A stretch of DNA of 64,000 nt, taken from CAYVRJ01 sp964453645 (GTDB taxonomy: Bacteria > Bacillota > Clostridia > Christensenellales > JAWKQI01). Location: the NCBI GenBank assembly GCA_964453645.1, contig CAYVRJ010000005.1, forward strand, positions 110,797 through 174,796. Direction: 5' to 3'. A model generated the notes under the pieces. That model worked only from the letters and a program-made list of their open reading frames with translations, searched no databases and was not told the origin of the DNA. A program made the translations under genes and the position numbers. This document shows positions 40,117 to 49,240 of this stretch, piece after piece; the stretch's first letter is position 1; every line of letters begins with the position of its first letter.

Positions 40117-41313
40117 ATGAATATTTTAGTCATTAATGCGGGAAGTTCTTCCCTGAAATATCAGTTGATCGACGCAACAAATTACGACGTTTCCGCCAAG
40201 GGTTTGGTGGAGCGCATCGGCATGGACAACACCCTGCTGGTGCACACGCCCAAGGGGAAGGACAGCGTTGAAATTTCTGTTGAACCCAACAAAAAGCACA
40301 ATGTGGCCATTAAAGCGGTATTAGAAGCCTTGACATCCAGCCAACACGGCGTGATTCAAGACCTGTCCGAAATTTCTGCTTGCGGGCACAGAGTGGTACA
40401 CGGGGGCGAGAAGTTCTCGGGTTCGGTGTTGCTGGACGACGAAGTATATAAGGCGTTGGAAGAAAACGTAGAGTTGGCACCCCTGCACAACCCTGCAAAC
40501 CTCATGGGTATTGATGCGTGTAAGGAAAACCTGCCGGGAGTACCCATGGTTTGTGTGTTCGACACAGCCTTTCACCAAACCATGCCCAAACAGGCGTATC
40601 TCTATGCACTGCCCATGGAGGCCTATAAAAAGTTTAAAGTGAGGCGATACGGCTTCCACGGCACTTCCCACAAATACGTGGCACAGCGTGCCGCAAAGCT
40701 GCTGGGCAAGGATTTCTCCCAGGTGAAGCTGATCACCTGCCACTTGGGCAACGGTTCGTCCATTGCTGCCATTAAAAATGGAAAGGTCGTGGACACCACC
40801 ATGGGATTCACTCCCTTAGAAGGTGTGCCCATGGGCACCCGGAGCGGCGATATGGACGCTGCAATCATCCCCTACCTCATGGACAAGTATAACTTAGACG
40901 TGAACGGCGTGATGGGTATACTCAACAAAAAGTCGGGTGTGCTGGGTTTGTCGGGTGTTTCCAGCGATTTTAGAGATGTGCGCAAGGCCATGAACGAGGG
41001 CAATGAAGACGCAAAGGCTGCACTGGAAGTGTTTTGCTATAAGGTGAAGAAATACATCGGGTCTTATGCTGCTGCACTGAACGGTGCGGATGCGGTTGTG
41101 TTTACGGCTGGTATTGGTGAAAACGATATCGTGCTTCGGAGCGATATTATGAAGGATATGGATTACATGGGTGCGAAGATTGATGCCAAGAAGAACGATA
41201 TTCGGGGCGTTGAGTGTGATATTTCCACCAGTGATTCCACGACGAAGATTCTCCTGATTCCCACCAACGAGGAGTTGATGATCGCTCAGGAGACTTACGA
41301 ACTGCTGAAATAA
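40117..41313 (+). CDS. ackA: Acetate kinase
   Basis: Makes ATP and acetate from acetyl phosphate. 398 residues with LVINAGSSSLKYQL, HRVVHGGEKF, VFDTAFHQTMP, RRYGFHGTSHKYV, ITCHLGNGSSIAAI, DTTMGFTPLEGVPMGTRSGD and FTAGIGEND, all conserved catalytic motifs. Normal length. GGAGAG precedes the ATG. An R1 repeat follows. Confidence 0.97.
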   Translation: MNILVINAGSSSLKYQLIDATNYDVSAKGLVERIGMDNTLLVHTPKGKDSVEISVEPNKKHNVAIKAVLEALTSSQHGVIQDLSEISACGHRVVHGGEKFSGSVLLDDEVYKALEENVELAPLHNPANLMGIDACKENLPGVPMVCVFDTAFHQTMPKQAYLYALPMEAYKKFKVRRYGFHGTSHKYVAQRAAKLLGKDFSQVKLITCHLGNGSSIAAIKNGKVVDTTMGFTPLEGVPMGTRSGDMDAAIIPYLMDKYNLDVNGVMGILNKKSGVLGLSGVSSDFRDVRKAMNEGNEDAKAALEVFCYKVKKYIGSYAAALNGADAVVFTAGIGENDIVLRSDIMKDMDYMGAKIDAKKNDIRGVECDISTSDSTTKILLIPTNEELMIAQETYELLK

Positions 41314-41322
41314 TCGTTTCTT

Positions 41323-41513
41323 GGTATGGGGTTCCACCCCATACCCCGTTTAGGGGGATTTTTACAAAATCCCCCTAAAACCCCAAAACTTTTTAACGCA
41401 AAAGCTAACGCTTTGCTAAGGCATATTAAAAAACCTTAGCAAAAGCGTTAGCTTTTGTTTTGTGAGGGGTCAAGGGGGAATCATTCCCCCTTGCGGGTGT
41501 GGGCAGAGCCCAC
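41323..41513 (+). repeat. R1 palindromic repeat, copy 6 (type I right end, swapped second hairpin)
   Basis: GGTATGGGGTTCCACCCCATACC, then TTTAGGGGGATTTT/AAAATCCCCCTAAA in place of the CCAAAGGGTATT arms of copies 3 and 5, then GCAAAAGCTAACGCTTTGC, AGCAAAAGCGTTAGCTTTTG, AAGGGGGAATCATTCCCCCTT and GTGGGCAGAGCCCAC. Between the convergent ackA and mreD. Confidence 0.85.
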
Positions 41514-41522
41514 AAAAAAAGC

Positions 41523-42044
41523 TTACAATTTACTAAAGTCGTCGTGGCGGATGCGCTTGAGCAGATGCAGCTTAAACAGCTTGCGCACCAGCAAATAAAT
41601 AAGCGGCGTGAGAATCCCCGTCACCGCCGCACCGGGCAGTGAGTAGCGCAGCAGCATGTAGGTGATGTCCACTCGATTGCCAAACACATAAAAGAGCAGC
41701 AAACATAAAAAATCCTTGATCATAAACATCGCTGCCGCCAACAGCGCCGGGAGGATCACCTTGTCGTTCACATTTAACCGCCCCGCAGCCAGCAACACAA
41801 AAGTCGCACCCACCAAATAGGGTATGGCAAAGAGGGAGAGCGTGTCGCTGTATAACACGTCAATACACAACCCGCCAATAGCTGCCATAAACAGCACCAC
41901 AGGATTTTTTTCTAACAACGCAATGGAAACAATAAAACAAATGAGCAAGTCGGGGATAATACCCGATATGCCGAAATTGGAAAACACCCCACAGGTGAGC
42001 GCCACACACAAGAGCACAATGGCTGCAAAGACGATCAAACGCAT
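41523..42044 (-). CDS. mreD: Rod shape-determining protein MreD
   Basis: 173-residue membrane protein with about five hydrophobic helices (RLIVFAAIVLLCVALTCGVF; PDLLICFIVSIALL; LFMAAIGGLCIDVLYSD; and others), matching MreD of the elongasome. It follows mreC by 3 bp. mreB is not in the window. Sequence identity in this family is always low, so placement after mreC carries weight. Confidence 0.88.
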   Translation of the reverse strand: MRLIVFAAIVLLCVALTCGVFSNFGISGIIPDLLICFIVSIALLEKNPVVLFMAAIGGLCIDVLYSDTLSLFAIPYLVGATFVLLAAGRLNVNDKVILPALLAAAMFMIKDFLCLLLFYVFGNRVDITYMLLRYSLPGAAVTGILTPLIYLLVRKLFKLHLLKRIRHDDFSKL

Positions 42045-42047
42045 ACG

Positions 42048-42878
42048 TTAACCCTCCTCGGTCTGGGAGGTGATCACCATGACTTCTTCTAAATGCACGA
42101 AATCTACCGCAGGCATGATCTTGGCGTTGGTCTGGGCGTTGTCTCTGCCCTGAGAGACCTCCAGCACTGTGCCAATGGGAATACCCTTGGGGAATACGCC
42201 TCCCAGCCCCGATGTGATAACTTTGTCTCCGGGCATGAGATCCGCATCCAAGGGCAGGTGCACCATGGTCATGGTGGGGGTTCCCTCTGTTGCAACAGTT
42301 CCCTTCACCGTTCCGTTGTCCCGGGTGCGCTCCACGATACCCGCAACACCCGAGAGGGGATCGATGATGGCCATGACTTTGGCCCAGTTGGCCCCAGTGT
42401 CGATAACCCTGCCGATCAATCCCTGTGCGTTGATGACGGCCATATCTTTTTTTATGCCCGAGGAAACCCCCGAGTTGATGGTAAACACAACAAACCACTG
42501 CCCGGGGGAACGTCCCGTCACCCGTGCGGTAACCGTTTCAAACTTTGTGTTCTCCTGCTTGTATTGCAGCAAAGACCGCAACCGCTCGTTTTCCATGCGC
42601 ATCTCTGCCAGTTCGGAAATTTCGGCGGAGAGTTCCGCCACTTGTTCCTTGAGTGCTATATTTTCGGCCTCCAGCTCCGCATCGTTGACAAACCCCGAGA
42701 AGAACCCCACAATGGCCTCGGTGGCCGTATAAAACGCACCCTGCACAGGTTCCAGCACCCCCCCCAGTACGGAGGGTACCCCCGAAATGTTGCCGCTGCC
42801 CGCCGTGATGATGAGCAGCATGAGCAGGATGATAAACAATATCACAGCAATCAGTAAGGGTTTATTATCGAAAAGCAA
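42048..42878 (-). CDS. mreC: Rod shape-determining protein MreC
   Basis: Scaffolds the cell-elongation machinery outside the membrane. 276 residues: one N-terminal membrane helix (LLIAVILFIILLMLLIITAG), a coiled coil (about 65-105, AELEAENIALKEQVAELSAEISELAEMRMENERL) and the beta-domain with VTARVTGRSPGQWFVVFTINSG...VINAQGLIGRV. TTG start with GAGGTG 7 bp upstream. A TATAAT on the minus strand (42911-42916) is the likely -10 box. Confidence 0.93.
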   Translation of the reverse strand: MLFDNKPLLIAVILFIILLMLLIITAGSGNISGVPSVLGGVLEPVQGAFYTATEAIVGFFSGFVNDAELEAENIALKEQVAELSAEISELAEMRMENERLRSLLQYKQENTKFETVTARVTGRSPGQWFVVFTINSGVSSGIKKDMAVINAQGLIGRVIDTGANWAKVMAIIDPLSGVAGIVERTRDNGTVKGTVATEGTPTMTMVHLPLDADLMPGDKVITSGLGGVFPKGIPIGTVLEVSQGRDNAQTNAKIMPAVDFVHLEEVMVITSQTEEG

Positions 42879-42971
42879 CCGCTTTCACCTCATAATCTTA
42901 GTCGTTACATATTATAACACACCGTGTCAATAGCCCAAGCACGTGCAACCATGCAAAAACCCACATCCGTG

Positions 42972-43000
42972 TTGACATTTTCGAACATTTAGTATATTGT
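42972..43000 (+). promoter_or_regulatory. Promoter of the nucleoside salvage operon
   Basis: TTGACA (42972-42977), 17-bp spacer, TATTGT (42995-43000). The leader before deoC is only about 12-20 nt. Confidence 0.6.
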
Positions 43001-43019
43001 AGACGTGAGGTGAACTGTT

Positions 43020-43691
43020 ATGGATAAACAAAAGATTTTACGTATGGTAGACCACACACTGCTCCTGCAAAACGCAGATAGCGCTCAAATATTTGAACTG
43101 ATCGACGACGGTATCACATATAACTGTGCATCGGTTTGCATCCCACCCTCCTTTGTAGAACTTGCAAAGAAGAAATACGGCAGTGCCATTACCCTGTGCT
43201 CGGTCATCGGCTTTCCCAACGGTTATGCAACTGCAAAGGTGAAGTGCTTCGAGGCAAAGGAATATATCAACCGAGGTGCGGATGAGATCGACATGGTCAT
43301 CAACGTGGGTGCTTTAAAAGATAAAAATTATGATTGTCTGCTGGACGAAATTTCATCCATCAAGGAAGCTTGCGGTGATAAAATTTTAAAAGTCATTGTG
43401 GAAACCTGCCTGTTAACGGAGGATGAAAAAATAAAAATGTGTGAAATCGTCACCAATGCCAAGGCAGATTTCATTAAAACCTCCACCGGTTTTTCAACGG
43501 GAGGGGCCACAAAGGAAGACATCGCCTTGTTTGCAAAACACGTGGGTAAAGGCGTTCAGATCAAGGCTGCCGGTGGCATATCCACCTTTGAAGACGCACT
43601 GGCTTTCATCGATTTAGGGGCAACCCGGCTGGGCACCAGCAGATTGGTGAAACTGATGAAGAACGAAAGTATTAAACAAGGAACGTATTGA
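43020..43691 (+). CDS. deoC: Deoxyribose-phosphate aldolase
   Basis: Cleaves 2-deoxyribose-5-phosphate to acetaldehyde and glyceraldehyde-3-phosphate. 223 residues: MVDHTLL, VCIPPSFV, SVIGFPNGYATAKVK, EIDMVINVGALK, LKVIVETCLLTEDE (near the proton relay), and FIKTSTGFSTGGAT with the Schiff-base Lys; then IKAAGGISTFEDA. GAGGTG precedes the ATG. Its TGA overlaps the ATG of the next gene by one base. Confidence 0.96.
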   Translation: MDKQKILRMVDHTLLLQNADSAQIFELIDDGITYNCASVCIPPSFVELAKKKYGSAITLCSVIGFPNGYATAKVKCFEAKEYINRGADEIDMVINVGALKDKNYDCLLDEISSIKEACGDKILKVIVETCLLTEDEKIKMCEIVTNAKADFIKTSTGFSTGGATKEDIALFAKHVGKGVQIKAAGGISTFEDALAFIDLGATRLGTSRLVKLMKNESIKQGTY

Positions 43692-45232
43692 TGGCGAAGC
43701 GAGTCTTTTTAATCGTTTTAGACAGTTTGGGCATCGGCGCTCTGCCCGATGCAGCCCGCTACGGGGACACGGGGGCAAATACCCTGCGCACCCTGTGCAC
43801 CAAGAGCGATCGGCTGATGATCCCCAACCTGTATAAATTAGGTTTATTTAACGTGGACGGCGTTGCCGGAGTGTGCGGTGAACCCGCAGAAACTCCCCTG
43901 GCATCTTGTGTGCGCTTGTCCGAAAAGTCAACGGGAAAGGATACCACCATCGGCCACTGGGAGTTGTCGGGGGTTGTTTCTAAAAATCCACTGCCCGTGT
44001 ATCCCAAGGGATTCCCCCCCGAAATTATTGCGGAGTTTGAACAGCGAACAGGGGTGGGTACCCTGTGCAACAAACCCTATTCGGGCACCGAAGTCATCAA
44101 GGACTACGGACAGGAACACATCGATACGGGTAAATTAATTGTCTATACCTCTGCCGATTCGGTCTTTCAAATTGCAGCCCACGAGGAGCACTTTGGCCTA
44201 GAAAAACTCTATGCTGCCTGTGAGATTGCTAGGGAGTTGCTACTTGAACCCCACGGGGTGGGCAGGGTGATTGCACGTCCCTTTAAGGGAGAAAACCCAA
44301 ACTTTGTGCGCACCGAGAATCGCCACGACTATTCGTTAACGCCACCTGAGGACACCATGATGGACATCCTTGCGGGAAGCGGAAAAGACGTGATTGCCGT
44401 TGGCAAAATATCCGATATCTTTGGGGGCAGAGGGGTCACCAAAGCAATTAAAACCAAAAACAATGCAGATGGCATGGCAAAGACGATGGAAATGACACAG
44501 ACAGATTTCCATGGCCTTTGCTTTGTGAACCTTGTGGATTTCGATATGGTATACGGTCACCGCAACGATATCGATGGATACGCCGAAGCGCTCTCCGCCT
44601 TCGACATGTGGCTGGGTAAATTTTTAACCTGCCTGAAGCAGGATGATTTACTCATCATCACTGCCGACCACGGCTGCGACCCCGGTCATCCGGGCACAGA
44701 TCATTCCCGGGAGTATATCAGCGCCCTTATCTATGGAAAGGGCAAGTGTGCCGTAAACCACGGCACCCAGTGTGGGTTTGACTTTGTTGCAAAAACTGTG
44801 CTGCAAGCGCTTCTCGATCCAATCGATGAAAAGAAGCTGGTTGCCCATGCCATGGAAGCGCGAAGGAAATCTTATTCCCCTTATTCGGGTTATAAAGTGG
44901 GTGCTGCCCTGCTGCTCAAGAGCGGCGAGATTGTCACAGGCTGCAACGTTGAAAATGCAGCATATACCCCCACTTGCTGTGCCGAGCGCACTGCCATTTT
45001 TAAGGCGGTGAGCGAAGGGCATTTGGATTTTTCGGCTATTGCCGTGGTGTGTGGCCCGGGAGAAGAACCCGAAGGGTATGGTTCTCCTTGTGGGGTGTGC
45101 AGACAGGTGATGCTGGAGTTTTGTGACCCGGAGACTTTTTTAGTGATCATGGCAAAAAATGAGGACGATTTTTTAATTAAGACCCTCGGTGAATTGGTTC
45201 CCCATTCATTCACCCCCAAAGATTTGGAGTGA
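43691..45232 (+). CDS. Fused phosphopentomutase (DeoB) - cytidine deaminase (Cdd)
   Basis: 513 residues in a single frame. Residues 1 to about 378 are phosphopentomutase: VFLIVLDSLGIGALPDA with the metal-binding Asp, KSTGKDTTIGHWELSG with the active Thr, and ADHGCDPGHPGTDHSRE with further metal ligands. From about 381 to the end it is a complete cytidine deaminase: SYSPYSGYKVGAALL, GCNVENAAYTPTCCAERTA (Cys ligand and catalytic Glu) and SPCGVCRQVM (two more zinc Cys). The two activities are normally separate proteins; here one chain could deaminate (deoxy)cytidine and interconvert (deoxy)ribose 1- and 5-phosphate. The linker is only a few residues, and the last DeoB segment is divergent. No frameshift or internal stop is present. 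Confidence 0.93.
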   Translation: MAKRVFLIVLDSLGIGALPDAARYGDTGANTLRTLCTKSDRLMIPNLYKLGLFNVDGVAGVCGEPAETPLASCVRLSEKSTGKDTTIGHWELSGVVSKNPLPVYPKGFPPEIIAEFEQRTGVGTLCNKPYSGTEVIKDYGQEHIDTGKLIVYTSADSVFQIAAHEEHFGLEKLYAACEIARELLLEPHGVGRVIARPFKGENPNFVRTENRHDYSLTPPEDTMMDILAGSGKDVIAVGKISDIFGGRGVTKAIKTKNNADGMAKTMEMTQTDFHGLCFVNLVDFDMVYGHRNDIDGYAEALSAFDMWLGKFLTCLKQDDLLIITADHGCDPGHPGTDHSREYISALIYGKGKCAVNHGTQCGFDFVAKTVLQALLDPIDEKKLVAHAMEARRKSYSPYSGYKVGAALLLKSGEIVTGCNVENAAYTPTCCAERTAIFKAVSEGHLDFSAIAVVCGPGEEPEGYGSPCGVCRQVMLEFCDPETFLVIMAKNEDDFLIKTLGELVPHSFTPKDLE

Positions 45233-45267
45233 ATGTTCTTAAATAAAAATTTTCTAGGAGGAAAGTA

Positions 45268-46446
45268 ATGAAAAAATTAAGTATTGCTATCGCACTGGTG
45301 CTTGCAACAGCTATGTTGTTTGCATGTGCGCCTGCAGCCCCCGCTCCCGAAGCGCCTGCTGCACCCGCAGAACCAGCAGCTCCCGCGGAGCCTGCTGCAC
45401 CCGCAGAACCAGCAGAGCCTGCTGCTCCCGCCGAAGCGGAAGGGTATGAACTGGCACTGGTTACAGACGTTGGCACAATCAACGACAAGTCTTTTAACCA
45501 AGGTTCTTGGGAAGGTCTTGAAAAGTACGCAAAAGAGTTTGGAAAAACCTACAAGTACTATCAGCCCCCCGAAAAGACAACCGATGCATACATCTCCACC
45601 ATCGACCTGGCTGTTCAGGGCGGTGCAAAAGTCATCGTATGCCCTGGCTTCTTGTTTGAACCGGCTGTATACGTTGTACAGGACAAGTACCCCGATGTTA
45701 GCTTCATTCTCATCGACGGTTTCCCCCAAGACGGAACCTACACAGATTTCAAAATCAACAAGAACGTATATTCCGTATTTTATGCTGAAGAGCAATCCGG
45801 CTTCTTGGCAGGTTATGCAGCAGTGAAGGAAGGGTATACAAAACTTGGCTTCATGGGCGGTATGGCAGTACCCGCAGTTGTACGCTTCGGCTACGGCTTC
45901 ATTCAAGGTGCTGAATATGCAGCAAAAGAACTGGGCCTTGGCGACAAAGCCATCGACATGAAATACCACTACACCGGTGGTTTCGCAGCAACTCCCGAAG
46001 CACAGGCGCTGGCAGCTTCTTGGTACCAGACCGGTACAGAAGTTATCTTCGCTTGCGGTGGTGCAGTTGGCAACTCCGTTATGGCTGCTGCTGAAGCGGA
46101 CGACAAAAAAGTTATCGGCGTGGACGTTGATCAATCCGGCGAATCTGCAACGGTTATCACATCCGCTATGAAAGAACTGGGCATTTCCGTTTACGACGGT
46201 ATTAAAATGTACTACGACAGTAAGTTCCCCGGTGGCGAAAGCGTAACCCTGGCTGCTGACGTTAAAGGCGTTGCACTGCCCCAGGACTTCTCCAAGTTCA
46301 CAAAGTTCACCCAAGCTGACTACGATGCAATCTTTGCAAAATTAGCAGCAAAAGAAGTTGAACTGAAAAAAGATACCGAAGGCGAAAAAGCCTTGACAGT
46401 AAAAGACATTCCTGTGAAAGCAGTGAAGGTTACAGAAATCGGTTAA
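45268..46446 (+). CDS. nupN: BMP/PnrA-family nucleoside-binding lipoprotein
   Basis: Extracellular substrate-binding protein of a purine/nucleoside ABC importer. 392 residues: signal peptide with lipobox MLFAC, an Ala/Pro/Glu-rich linker of about 35 residues (repeats of APAEPA), then the BMP domain with LVTDVGTINDKSFNQGSWEG, DGFPQDGTYTDFKINKNVYSVFYAEEQSGFLAGYAA, LGFMGGMAVPAVVRFGYGF and GVDVDQSGES. GGAGG precedes the ATG. A terminator-like hairpin follows, so the lipoprotein mRNA can exceed that of the transporter genes. Confidence 0.95.
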   Translation: MKKLSIAIALVLATAMLFACAPAAPAPEAPAAPAEPAAPAEPAAPAEPAEPAAPAEAEGYELALVTDVGTINDKSFNQGSWEGLEKYAKEFGKTYKYYQPPEKTTDAYISTIDLAVQGGAKVIVCPGFLFEPAVYVVQDKYPDVSFILIDGFPQDGTYTDFKINKNVYSVFYAEEQSGFLAGYAAVKEGYTKLGFMGGMAVPAVVRFGYGFIQGAEYAAKELGLGDKAIDMKYHYTGGFAATPEAQALAASWYQTGTEVIFACGGAVGNSVMAAAEADDKKVIGVDVDQSGESATVITSAMKELGISVYDGIKMYYDSKFPGGESVTLAADVKGVALPQDFSKFTKFTQADYDAIFAKLAAKEVELKKDTEGEKALTVKDIPVKAVKVTEIG

Positions 46447-46457
46447 ACCATATTATT

Positions 46458-46500
46458 GCAGAGGCGGACAAAAGTCGTTCGCCTCTGCTTTATAATTTTT
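46458..46500 (+). terminator. Intra-operon terminator after the BMP lipoprotein gene
   Basis: GCAGAGGCG (46458-46466) pairs with CGCCTCTGC (46480-46488) and is followed by TTTATAATTTTT. It probably reduces read-through into the ABC genes. Confidence 0.75.
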
Positions 46501-46510
46501 GTCAAATAAT

Positions 46511-46580
46511 TCAGAATATCAAACAACCTAATAAAAAAGCATAGTTGTTTCGTTGTGAACGAGGTTTTTTGATATTCTGA
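46511..46580 (+). promoter_or_regulatory. Long-range paired leader before the ABC ATPase gene
   Basis: TCAGAATATCAA (46511-46522) is the perfect complement of TTGATATTCTGA (46569-46580); inside, AAACAAC (46521-46527) can pair with GTTGTTT (46544-46550). The 70-nt structure ends 10 bp before the GAGGAGG site of the ATPase gene. It does not match any riboswitch that I know. Confidence 0.55.
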
Positions 46581-46605
46581 AGCAAAAGAGGAGGTATGAT
46601 TTGTT

Positions 46606-48144
46606 TTGAGTTATGTCATTGAAATGTTAAACATCACCAAGCGGTTTCCCGGCATAGTCGCCAACGACAACGTCACCATCCAACTGAAAAAGGGAGAGAT
46701 TCACGCACTGTTGGGTGAAAACGGTGCGGGTAAATCCACTTTGATGAGCGTACTCTTTGGGTTGTATCAGCCGGAAGAGGGAAAAATTTTAAAAGACGGC
46801 AAGGAAGTAAAGATCACCGGGCCCAAGGACGCCAATGCCCTTAACATCGGCATGGTGCACCAGCACTTTAAGCTGGTGGAAAGTTTTACGGTGTTGGAAA
46901 ACATTGTGCTGGGTTCCGAAAGCGTGAAGGGTGGGTTCCTCACCATGGACTCTGCTCGGGAAAAGGTACTCTCCCTCAGCCAAAAATACCAACTGAGTGT
47001 TGACCCCGATGCATACATCAGCGACATCACCGTGGGTATGCAGCAGCGAGTGGAGATTTTAAAAATGCTCTACCGGGACAACGACATCCTCATCTTCGAC
47101 GAGCCAACGGCAGTGCTCACCCCCTCCGAAATTGCTGAGCTGATGAAAATCATGCAGGGGCTGACCCACGAGGGTAAATCTATCCTCTTTATCACCCACA
47201 AATTAAACGAAATCAAGCAGGTGGCCAACCGGTGCAGCGTGCTGCGCAAGGGTAAGTACATCGGCACGGTGGACGTGAACAGCACTTCCGTGGAAGAATT
47301 AAGCCGTATGATGGTGGGCAGAGACGTGAGTCTCACACTGAACAAAACCGAAGCTTCCCCGGGCAATCCCATTCTCACGGTGAAAAACCTGTGTGTAAAA
47401 TCCAACCGCTCGGGTAAAAACGTGGTCAACGACGTGTCCTTTGATGTGAAGAGCGGGGAGATCGTGTGTATTGCGGGTATAGACGGCAACGGCCAGTCCG
47501 AGTTGATTTATGCACTCTCGGGTATTATTAAATCCACTTCGGGGCAGGTTTCGTTAAACGGTGAGGACATCACAACAGCCAGCGTGCGCTCCCGCAGCGT
47601 GCGGGGCATTTCCCACATTCCCGAGGACAGGCACAGATACGGCTTAGTGCTGGACTACTCCTTGGGGGAGAATCTGGTGTTGCAAACCTATTTTACCAAA
47701 CGGTTTTCCAAGAACGGGTTTTTAAAGTTTAAAGAGATATCCGACTATTCCGAAAAATTAATCAAAAAGTTCGACGTGCGGTGCGGACAGGGGGCAAAGA
47801 CCTCGGCCCGCAGTATGTCCGGCGGCAATCAGCAAAAGGCGATTATCGCCCGGGAGGTGGACAAAGATCCCATGCTGCTCATCGCCGTGCAGCCCACCCG
47901 GGGTTTGGACGTGGGTGCCATCGAATACATCCACTCCCAACTCTTAGCCCAGCGGGATGCGGGTAAAGGGGTGCTGCTGGTTTCCTTTGAACTGGACGAA
48001 GTCATGAACGTGAGCGATCGAATTTTAGTCATTTCCGAGGGAATGCTGGTGGGCGAATTTAGCCCCAAAGAAGTGAACACCCAAGAGCTGGGGTTATATA
48101 TGGCGGGTACAAAAAGGAGGGAACCACATGAACAAGCAAATTAA
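46606..48144 (+). CDS. nupO: Nucleoside ABC transporter, double ATPase
   Basis: 512 residues with two ABC domains. First: GENGAGKSTLMSVLFG (Walker A), an SDITVGMQQRVEILK signature (degenerate at the usual LSGGQ) and LIFDEPTAVL. Second: GIDGNGQSELIYAL in place of a true Walker A and SARSMSGGNQQKAIIAREV as signature, LLIAVQPTRGLDVGA as Walker B. This asymmetry is normal in the sugar/nucleoside CUT2-like family. TTG start after GGAGG (11-bp spacing). It overlaps the first permease gene by 17 bp. Confidence 0.94.
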   Translation: MSYVIEMLNITKRFPGIVANDNVTIQLKKGEIHALLGENGAGKSTLMSVLFGLYQPEEGKILKDGKEVKITGPKDANALNIGMVHQHFKLVESFTVLENIVLGSESVKGGFLTMDSAREKVLSLSQKYQLSVDPDAYISDITVGMQQRVEILKMLYRDNDILIFDEPTAVLTPSEIAELMKIMQGLTHEGKSILFITHKLNEIKQVANRCSVLRKGKYIGTVDVNSTSVEELSRMMVGRDVSLTLNKTEASPGNPILTVKNLCVKSNRSGKNVVNDVSFDVKSGEIVCIAGIDGNGQSELIYALSGIIKSTSGQVSLNGEDITTASVRSRSVRGISHIPEDRHRYGLVLDYSLGENLVLQTYFTKRFSKNGFLKFKEISDYSEKLIKKFDVRCGQGAKTSARSMSGGNQQKAIIAREVDKDPMLLIAVQPTRGLDVGAIEYIHSQLLAQRDAGKGVLLVSFELDEVMNVSDRILVISEGMLVGEFSPKEVNTQELGLYMAGTKRREPHEQAN

Positions 48145-49240
48145 GTCGCTCATTGCGTCACCGGGGTTTGTAAGCTTTGCCTCGTCCCTCATCGCCATCG
48201 CAATTGGGCTGCTGTTCGGGCTGATCATCCTGTTCATCAGCAACCCCTCCCAAGCCTTTGCAGGTTTTGGCACGATTTTATCCGGCGGATTTGCCGGCGG
48301 AGCCAAGGGTGTGGGAGACGTGTTGTATTTTGCAACCCCCATCATTTTAACGGGATTGTCCGTTGGATTTGCCTTCAAGACCGGACTTTTTAACATCGGT
48401 GCTGCGGGGCAGTTCATGGTGGGTGGTTTTATGGCGGTGCTCATTGGCATCACCCTTGCGGGCGTTGGAGAGATTCACTGGGTGCTGGCCCTGCTGGGTG
48501 CAATTTTAGGCGGTGCCATATGGGGGCTCATCCCCGGGTTACTCAAAGCCTTTGCCAATGTAAACGAAGTCATTGCAACCATTATGATGAACTACATCGG
48601 CATGTATCTGGTGAACATGCTCACCAAAACCAATCCCGTGATTTTTGATTCTCTCAAAAACCAATCCAAGATGACGGCAACAACCGCCAACCTTCCTAAA
48701 ATGGGTTTGGACACGGTCTTTAACGGCTCCTCGGTGAATGCAGGTATTTTTATTGCCATTGCCGTTGCCATCATCATCTATATCATACTCAACAAAACCA
48801 CCTTCGGTTACGAGCTGAAGGCCTGCGGATACAACCGCTTTGCCAGCCGTTATGCGGGTATTAACGAAAAGCGCAGCATCGTCATGTCTATGGTGATTGC
48901 CGGAGCGTTAGCCGGGCTGGGCGGAGGGCTGCTCTTCTTAGCCGGTTCGGGTAAACACATTGAGGTGGTGGACGTCTTAGCTGCCGAAGGGTTTATGGGC
49001 ATTCCCGTTGCCCTGTTGGGGCTTTCCAACCCCATCGGCATTATTTTTTCGGGCACATTCATTGCATATCTCTCCCAAGGTGGGTTTTATATGCAGCTCT
49101 ACGACTTTGTCCCCGAAATCATCAGCATCATCATTGCTGCCATCGTCTATTGCAGCGCCCTGTCCCTCATTGTGAAAACATACGTGAACAGACGGCGTAT
49201 GGCACGATTTAATCTTGAAAATAAGGGGGAGAAAAAGTAA
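48128..49240 (+). CDS. nupP: Nucleoside ABC transporter permease 1
   Basis: 370-residue integral membrane protein of the BPD_transp_2 family, with many hydrophobic helices and the conserved GLFNIGAAGQFMVGGFMAV and ANVNEVIATIMMNYIG segments. GGAGG lies before the ATG, inside the end of the ATPase gene. Pairs with the next gene to form the membrane channel. Confidence 0.93.
   Translation: MNKQIKSLIASPGFVSFASSLIAIAIGLLFGLIILFISNPSQAFAGFGTILSGGFAGGAKGVGDVLYFATPIILTGLSVGFAFKTGLFNIGAAGQFMVGGFMAVLIGITLAGVGEIHWVLALLGAILGGAIWGLIPGLLKAFANVNEVIATIMMNYIGMYLVNMLTKTNPVIFDSLKNQSKMTATTANLPKMGLDTVFNGSSVNAGIFIAIAVAIIIYIILNKTTFGYELKACGYNRFASRYAGINEKRSIVMSMVIAGALAGLGGGLLFLAGSGKHIEVVDVLAAEGFMGIPVALLGLSNPIGIIFSGTFIAYLSQGGFYMQLYDFVPEIISIIIAAIVYCSALSLIVKTYVNRRRMARFNLENKGEKK

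Noticed and set aside
41499..41520. Hairpin plus seven A at the end of R1 copy 6 as a terminator of mreD
   Set aside because: On the minus strand the T run precedes the hairpin, and on the plus strand the tract is A, so neither direction fits a Rho-independent terminator.
45277..46314. 345-residue minus-strand ORF rich in Cys and Phe
   Set aside because: Antisense shadow of the BMP lipoprotein gene; no SD and no recognisable domain.
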